Below are positions 56,821 through 64,000 of a DNA stretch of 64,000 nucleotides, piece by piece (position 1 is the stretch's first letter; each line of letters starts with the position of its first letter). Below the pieces are notes generated by a model, which was not told the origin of the DNA, made no database searches, and saw nothing but the letters and a program-made list of their open reading frames with translations. The position numbers and the translations under genes are program-made. Source of the stretch: Cocos nucifera (Eukaryota; Streptophyta; Magnoliopsida; Arecales; Arecaceae); NCBI GenBank assembly GCA_006176705.1, contig QRFJ01000496.1, positions 806,001 to 870,000 on the forward strand, read 5' to 3'.

Positions 56821-59500
56821 ATTTTATAGGTACACCAAGGATCCAATGAAACTAAAGAAAGAAATTTTTTGTGGATGCCTTAAAATAAAAATGGATGGAT
56901 GATGTTATTTGGTAAAATCTAATTTTTTCTCATATCATGCCATTATTATTTGTTAAATATATTTTGACTATTAACTAGTATAATTATTGAGTATGTTTGA
57001 TTGATTTTGATGATTCATCATTGCTTACAATGATCATACTTTATGACTTGAATGTTTTGATATATTGCTTAAAAATAGTATATCATGTTGATTATTTATT
57101 TTAAGATTTTTACTTTATTCTAAATTCAACATGCTGATTCAATCCTTTGTATCATACCATATTGATCTTCAATTATTTAAGAAATCTAAATTGCTATGAA
57201 CTTTATTGTATATGAAACTATTTGGATACTAAACTTATAAATTGAATAAATTTTGATATTTTTTCATAAGATATTTAATTATCAAAATTCTCTAAAAAAT
57301 TTTATGACCTAAGTACTTGAAGATTAAACATTCAATCATAAAGATCAAATGCTTAAACTATTAATTTGCATTGCATCTTAGTTTTATCTTAAGAATTTAA
57401 AATTTTCTAAGTTAAACAAAATCCCGTAGAACTATTATGTAGATTCTTCTTGATTTGATCATACTAGATTTATTTGATTTTCATACCCCCCAATTGATTA
57501 ATTTTTAATCTCCTAAATTTACTTGAATATCTTTCTTGATCATCAATTTGATTGACTCTTTGATCTTAAAAGAAAATTTATTGATAAACATTCTTATTTT
57601 ATTTTAATTGATTAATTTTAAAAATTGAATTAGAAAAATACTCCTTGAATCTTTTGAAGTTGATATCAAATAAAATATTTCAACACTATTGTCATTTATT
57701 TTTAAAACTAAATATTTAAAATGAACTTTAGTTTTAAGTAATTAGTATCAAACAGTTTACTATTTTTCATGTATTTGATTGATTATCTTTTAGCAAAAAA
57801 AAAAGAATGTCTTTATTTCAAATCTGATTTTGCATAGCTATATTTTTTGATATAATATTATTTGAAATAAATTTAAAAATACATACCTTTTCTGAACCTA
57901 ATTGCTCAATATTTCTTAAGAAAAGGATGAGATGATCTTTTTGAAGAATAACTAAAATTTTCTATATGATTTGCCTTGATTGTTTTGTTGATATCAATTC
58001 AAATTGATTCATTATTCAAAATTTTTAAAACTAGTTGATTTGAATCGATTCATCTTTATCATTTCATTACTAAATTGGTATCAATCAAATTTAAAAATCT
58101 AAGCTTAAAAGATAAATTTATATTAATTAAAAATTAATGTGGTACCAATTAAATGTGCTTAACTTGAAAGAAAAAGGAGTAACAAAAATTATAAAGCTTA
58201 AGCATGCAAATTTTAAAAAATAAAGAGGAAGAGAAAGTTAAAAAATAAATTAATCTAGTTATTAGTATGAAAAGCAGGGAAAGAGATATTTTCTAATTTG
58301 ATTTGATTGAAAATATTAATGAATTTATGATCCTAAATTCTCAATCAATTATCTTATTTTGAGCTTTATTATATTGATTTTAAACTTTCAATCAAATGCC
58401 TTATAGCCTTCTCAATTTATGCTTTCATATGTTTATTTAATTTAATTTACTTGATTTAAAGAGCTATTGATTTAAAATAGTTTTAGATAAATAATTTATT
58501 TTTAATAATTAAAAATTACTTAAAGTAGTATTATTAATATGTTGATTTCATATTTTGATCTCCATAATTATCCTTAAAAATTAATTAGAGTTAAATTAAA
58601 TTATAATTAGATTCTTACTTTAAGACATGAATTTCTAAACTTAATTTTAAAACTTATTTAAAAATTTAAATTTGATACTAAATTTTTTATATGCATTGCA
58701 AAATTCTTATGAATTATTCATATTAAAATAATTTTTACTCAAAGCAATAAATTTAAAAATGTGACTAGTATTTGTTTTGATACTATTTATTTTATTCTGC
58801 TTGATACATTTTTGGTACATATCTTTTTCAAACTTAATTGACTAAAATTTCTCAAGAGAAAAAAAGATTGAATATTAAAGTGCATATTATGTTTGATTTC
58901 ATGGTCAAATCTCTTTAAAAGCTCTATTCCTCTTAAAGCTTAAAAGTGTATATTTAAAAATCTGATTAAAGATCATATTCATTCAAAAAGAAAGAGAGCC
59001 ATTGATATTCAAATTTAAGATAATTTTTAAAATTAAAATAAATATTTTAAACTTGTTTTGATTGAAATAATAAATTATCGAAAGAGAGATGATTCAGTTA
59101 AATTGATTTTCTGAACTTGACATATTTTTTACTTTGATACATTCATGTTATTGATTTTGATAACTTTTCTTCATTCTTTCCATGAGCATTTTGATGCTAT
59201 CAAAAAAAGGAAGAGAAATGTTGAGTATATGCTTAAAGGATTAATGCTTAAGAAACTTAATGAATTTGATGCTTGAAATCCTAATACTCATTGATTTGAA
59301 TTGAGACATAAATTTGAAATGAGTATATAAAATATGTGTAATGAATTAATTATGTACAATGAACCAAAAGATTAATTAAGAATATTCATGAAGTACTCAT
59401 TCATGTGTTTAATCTATACTTCAAGATACTTCATGTTATATTTTTATAAAATTCATTGAAATATATTATTTACTTTTATTGCACATAAACTCAAGATTTT
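56821..59500 (+). other. Copia-C interior without pol
   Basis: About 2.7 kb of very AT-rich sequence. I can read no protease, integrase, RT or RNase H motif on either strand. Near 59190 a TTTTGATGCTATCAAAAAAAGG block resembles the 3' non-coding region of SIRE-like elements. Pol is therefore absent or unrecognisably decayed. Confidence 0.6.
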
Positions 59501-59504
59501 ATCA

Positions 59505-59523
59505 TCATCAAAAAGAAAAAGAT
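59505..59523 (+). other. Copia-C polypurine tract
   Basis: CATCAAAAAGAAAAAGAT immediately before the 3' LTR start TATTGACCC. Purine-rich, as expected for a PPT. Confidence 0.75.
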
Positions 59524-60980
59524 TATTGACCCTAAGATTGATTTTGATGATTCCAAAAATTGAGTATAAATGATACTAATTATGCATTTCAAGAATATAT
59601 GTAGGACTTTTTAAGTACTTAAAATGAAGAAATTATCCATAGAAGAAATCCATTCGAAAGAAAAAAGTCAAAGAAAAGAATGATTTTAAATGCTCAAATA
59701 AAGCTCAAACAATAAGTTTTGGAAGTCTTAATGGTAGGAATGACCATAAAAATCAAGATGGAAGAAGCCCTCAAAAGTTAAAGATAAAAAGCCACTCATG
59801 CAAAAATATACACAGAATTGTTGAAGGCTGAGAACTAAGATGACCCAGTAAAAAACTGAGCTAGCTCAATACTTAGTCAGCTCAGTAAAAAACTAGGTCA
59901 GCTCAATCTTAGAAAATAGAAAAATAGAAAGCTAATTTTTGAAGTCCATTGATACTGAGTCGATCTAGTTAGAAACTAAAACAATTCAGTGAAAAATCTA
60001 GCCGATCCAGTCAAAAACTGAGCTGACCCAGTGACTATAATGGCCATAAATGGCTAATTTTCTACATCTTTTTCAAACGGGCCATTCTCCACTCAAACGG
60101 CTAGTTCAAGCTTCCTAATGATCAAAACTCACTCCTAAGCTACTCCCAAGTATAAAAAGAGTTAGAAAAATATTTTGAATAATTTTTTTTAAGAATTTAA
60201 GAAAGAAAATCATTCAAGAAGAAAGTGTTACATTGAATATCCAATAAAAAGAAAAGAGAGAAATTTGAGCTTCAAATTTAGAGGACATCTAAGAGTCATC
60301 TTCCACAATACTTCAAACAATCTCTCAACATCATTTGAAGAGAAGAGAAGCTATCAAAGAGCATTCATTCAGCCTCTTCTTTGAGCTCTAAAAGAGTTTT
60401 CTTTTTATTTTCTTTCTTATGCCAAATTTTAATACTTATATTTTTGTTTTCTTTACAAGTTTCTTTGGAATAAGAAACTTGGGGTATAGGCTGATCTAAG
60501 CTGATAATTAGATGGTATATAAGTTTTGGTTGGTGATCCCATAAAATCAACTGGGTTGATAGTAAACCCAGAAAAACTATCGATGTAGGGTTATGGTTGG
60601 TAAGCCCGACAAAACCAATTGAGTTTATTTGTGATCCAAGGTTAAAAAAATGCACTATAATCTAGGATTATAGTGGAATTTTCAAGAAAAACTTGGGGAG
60701 TGGACGTAGGTGCAAGGTTGCACCGAACTACTATAAATTCTTTATGCATTTGTATTGTATTTTCTTCTCTATTGCTTTACATATCCTGCGTGTCTTAAAT
60801 TGCTAATTACTTAGTAATTTGGATCAACTTTTACTTAAATTCATTCACACTTGATTCTGTTGCATATACTAGTTAATTTTATTGGATTGAATTAAGTAAA
60901 GCACATACTTGTATAGAATTAAATTTGGCCAAAAAATTTTATAAATCCAATTCACTCTCTCTCTTAGGTTGCCACCTTTG
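59524..60980 (+). repeat. Copia-C 3' LTR
   Basis: Collinear with 54089-55540. Ends near GGTTGCCACCTTTG, where A2 RT resumes (TCCAGTGATAGTGATCACAA). The flanks do not show a clear 5-base duplication. The minus-strand 96-codon ORF 60655-60365 has a decayed counterpart at 55097-54912 and is considered spurious. Confidence 0.85.
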
Positions 60981-61811
60981 TCCAGTGATAGTGATCACAA
61001 GGTCTGCAACCTGCAAAGGTCTATATATGGACCTAAGCAAGCATCTCAGAGCTAGAATGCTCGTTTCAATGATGTGATTAAATCATTTGGTTTCATCAAA
61101 AAATGAGGAGCCATGTGTATTCAAAAAAGTTAGTGGGAGCGCTGTTGTTTTCCTCGTACTACACGTGGATGACATCCTCCTAATTGAAAATGATATTTCC
61201 ATGTTGACCACGGTCAAAATGTAGTTGTCAAAGTAGTTCTCTATGAAAGATCTAGGAGAAGCATCTTTTATATTGGGAATAAAGGTCTATAGAGATAGAC
61301 TAAATAGGATACTAGGACTTTCACAAAAGATGTACATAGAGGAGGTGCTAAAAAAGTTTAGCATAAAAAACCCTAAAAGAGGTCTAGTACCTTTTAGATA
61401 TGGCATTCATCACTCCAAGAAAATGTGCCCTAGCACACCTGAGGAGTTGAATGCATGAGCAAGATCCCTTATGCTTCAACAATAGGGAGTCTCATGTATG
61501 CAATGCTATGTATACGACCTGATATCGCCCATGCTATGATTGTCACGAGCAGATATCAGTCGAATCCAGATGAAGAGCATTGGACTTCTGTGAAGTGTAT
61601 TCTTAAGTACTTAAAAAGGACTAAAGATATGTCTCTAATCTTTGCTAATGGAGAACTCCAGATCTAAAGGTTTACAGACTTGGACTTTATATCCGACATA
61701 GATGATCGAAAGTCGACATCTGAAACTCTATTTATATGCAATGATAGTGCTGTTAGCTGGAAGAGTTTCTAGCAGATAGTGATAGCAGACTCCACTATAG
61801 AAGCAGAGTAC
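60981..61811 (+). pseudogene. pol: Copia-A2 RT C-terminal part and RNase H start
   Basis: HKVCNLQRSIYGPKQASQS resumes RT. The catalytic box reads VLHVDDILLIEND (H-V-D-D: Tyr to His). MKDLGEASFILGIKVYRDRL, LGLSQKMYIEEVLKKFSIKN, IPYASTIGSLMYAMLCIRPD and VKCILKYLKRTKDMSLIF follow in two open frames (61243-61458, 61455-61667). RNase H reads as far as DSTIEAEY and is cut at 61811 by an A-family LTR start. Confidence 0.85.
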
Positions 61812-64000
61812 TATTAGATATATGTGCCTTAGAAGCCAGAATTAGCTGACACTTGTAATACACTTCTAGGGGCAAAATTATAATTTTGACTAAAATCAAT
61901 AAATGGGTTATTTTCTATCACATATGTGTATTTAGTGTCTGTGATACATCCTTTGAGTTAATGGCAATGATAATTCATATTTTCAAGAGTTGAAAATTTA
62001 AGACATGAATAATCATTATTAACTCATAAATTGCTCCTGACCATAGGATCATCACGAGGATGGTGATTGATCCGAAAGGTTGGTGTACAATCACTTCTCT
62101 TTAGTAGATGAGTCTTGAGTCTACGATGTGGAGACACCGGAGCGAGAGTATAGGTACTCGTTAGAGAACGAGGGCACTGAGCGTGACCACCTCGAGTAGT
62201 CATTAGGGAGTCTACCTTCTCGTCAATGACTGACTCGATGCTGCAGTAGTGTGTCTGGTTCTTTGACCTGAGATGCATCGGCAGTTCACCTTGAGGGTGT
62301 TATAGTTTGACTACACCATTACTCGGTCTCCTAGCCATATGGAACCCTGAGGTGTATGTTGGCTATAGCATGTTCATTGTAGGAACTGGATTGCATCAAG
62401 ATGGAATCTATCTACCTCGGTGGTAGAGGAGCAGCCCTATGATGATCATGAGAATCAAGTCCAGAAATCCATGGCCATGGTAGAGTGAAATAATAGAAAG
62501 AGTTTCTATTTAGATTTTCACATTGGACTCGAATCGAATGATTACATCATATGACAGAGACTAGGGTTTGACGAGTTCACCTTAACCCTAATCTGATCGG
62601 GGCTCAAGATAGAAGAACTTAATCACACAGGTAGCTGCACCAAGAGGTTCGCATTCAGCTCTGATGGGTTGCCACCATATACTGCTAGGTGTCACTGGTG
62701 GATTTTGGGAGCAATTAGAATGATTTAGATGATCGATCATTCTAGCTGTTCGAATCAGAAGAGTTCTGATCCATCGAAAGGAGTTTCGATGATGTCGATG
62801 ATAGAGATCATGACATATCCCATTACCATACAGAACTGAACCTAACTGGGTCACACAAACAAGGGTTTGAATCTGGTGATCATCAATTGAACTGATCTAG
62901 TTCAATTGATCTGAATGAGATTCAATTAGGTTCAAGGAAATCGTGCTAGCACTCGATTGAACCTAACGTTCTTCTTTTGCTATCATAAATAAGTTGTCCT
63001 GTCTGAGCCAAAGGAGTTTGTGCTCAAATCAGAGGCCTTCATATGGTCTGACTGGAGGTTGTCCAAGTCAGAAAAGGTTGTCTTATTTGTAAGACATTAC
63101 CTGCCATTTTTGGTCACCTGCCATTTCTTGTTCTTTGACTTTGGTCAAAAGTCTACCTTTGACTGGTCAAACGTTGACCATTGACACTTTGACTTTTGAC
63201 CACATGTCATGCACCTATTGGAGAGCTGGTGGGGGCCTGTCCCCCTGCCAGAACCTGGCAAGGAGAAGGGCGCACGCCACCCTAGGCGTGTGCCCAAGTT
63301 GGAGGCGCCTAGGAGTCCTTGTTGGACAAGGACTCCATCTCCTTTTTGGATTCCAATTAGAGTTCTTCTAAGAACCAACTTTGACTGGTCTTAGGCACCC
63401 TCTAAGGAGGAATCCAGGGGACTCTATTCCCACCAATCAGATTTAGATCTGATTTCACAAAGGGTTGTGATTGGTTGGGAAGAAGAGGAGTTGGATCACA
63501 GCTAGTCTATAAATAAGACCCTGTACGCCCAACTCAGATTTATGAGATGATATGATTGAGAATCATAATTCCCCATGCCCCAAGGCTGCCTCTCCCCTCC
63601 TTCTCCATGCCAAACCTCCTTCTCCCCTTGCTCTCCACGTCCAAAAGGAGTTTTGGACCTTGGTTGGTGCGATTCAGATCAAAGAAAGGCGATCAAAAGC
63701 AAGAAGGCTGCGCTGCTGCAAAGGACGACTGCTCATCTTCAAAAGAGTTTTGAAGATCCTCCAGATCAGATCCAGATCTAATTTTTGGAGGTGTGATAGA
63801 GAAGAAGAGGATCTCCAGATCCAACCCGAGTGGATACCGGTAGAGGCCAGGCGCTTGCGTGGCTAAGATCCAGAACCTTCCGCTGCAAACAGGATCATCA
63901 ACAGGGTAATAGGATTACCCAGATCAGGTAAATTAAATTTGATTTAATTTATCTTTTTATTTTATTTTATTAAAATAATAAGAATCAGATCTGAAACATA
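61812..64000 (+). repeat. Copia-A-family LTR, runs off the window
   Basis: TATTAGATATATGTGCC aligns to TGTTAGATATGTGTGC, and the whole stretch follows the 35078-37344 LTR to about 100 bases before its end. TATA at 63506-63517. It begins exactly at the LTR terminus within A2 RNase H, with no PPT. It is therefore either the 5' LTR of a third A element inserted in A2, or the A2 3' LTR after a deletion that ended precisely at the LTR edge. GC-richer text at 63220-63320 includes GGGCGCACGCCACCCTAGGC. Confidence 0.85.

Noticed and set aside
63135..63866. Several overlapping plus- and minus-strand ORFs near the window end
   Set aside because: They lie in the R/U5 part of the A-family LTR. The equivalent region of the A1 LTR is broken differently, and no domain is present.

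Overview
This window looks like a gene-poor, heterochromatic stretch of a flowering-plant nuclear genome. It is AT-rich and made almost entirely of decayed LTR retrotransposons, with one DNA-transposon end. The lineages (Athila-like Ty3/gypsy; Angela-, Tork- and SIRE-like Ty1/copia; CACTA), the initiator-Met PBS sequences and the very long copia LTRs are plant features. A monocot is plausible, but I cannot name the species. I see no host protein gene, tRNA or rRNA gene. Every recognisable coding region is gag or pol, and almost all carry stops or frameshifts. The exceptions in reading-frame integrity are short conserved blocks and a 233-codon gag ORF.

Left part, 1-17369. A degenerate Athila-like element (Gypsy-1, + strand) runs from a 5' LTR cut by the window edge through gag, protease, RT, RNase H and integrase to a 3' LTR cut at 8511. 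Copia-D (+) follows directly, with extraordinary ~3 kb LTRs (8512-11540 and 14465-17369) around a ~2.9 kb wrecked interior. These LTRs contain four ~185-bp tandem units, each carrying hairpins.

Middle, 17370-29601. This holds a minus-strand copia LTR (Copia-E), an unassigned 0.7 kb, and Gypsy-2 (minus strand, 19221-27715, no recognisable gag-pol). Gypsy-2 hosts a rearranged Copia-F with GC-rich LTR minisatellites. Then come two LTR fragments and the end of a CACTA transposon.

Right part, 29602-64000. This is a large nest built in an Angela-like element (Copia-A2). Its leader is interrupted at 31902-48793 by Tork-like Copia-B material, its integrase by a solo Gypsy-1-family LTR (51751-53343, TSD GTCCT), its RT by Copia-C (54089-60980), and its RNase H by an A-family LTR that runs off the window end. 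Copia-A1 (35078-44641) is nested inside the B material.

The most unusual structure is the Copia-B block. It is flanked by a perfect 5-bp duplication (ATAGG) of an otherwise uninterrupted target, but both of its outer ends are U5 LTR termini. Inside, two U3 LTR termini are fused to internal B sequence (gag and RT). This fits integration of a chain of B cDNAs that had first integrated into one another. Other structures worth checking are a 14-bp stem conserved in the A-family leader, compensated hairpins in the Copia-D LTR units, and a Copia-B U3 palindrome with paired changes between copies. All assignments come from reading the sequence and translated motifs. No database search was run.
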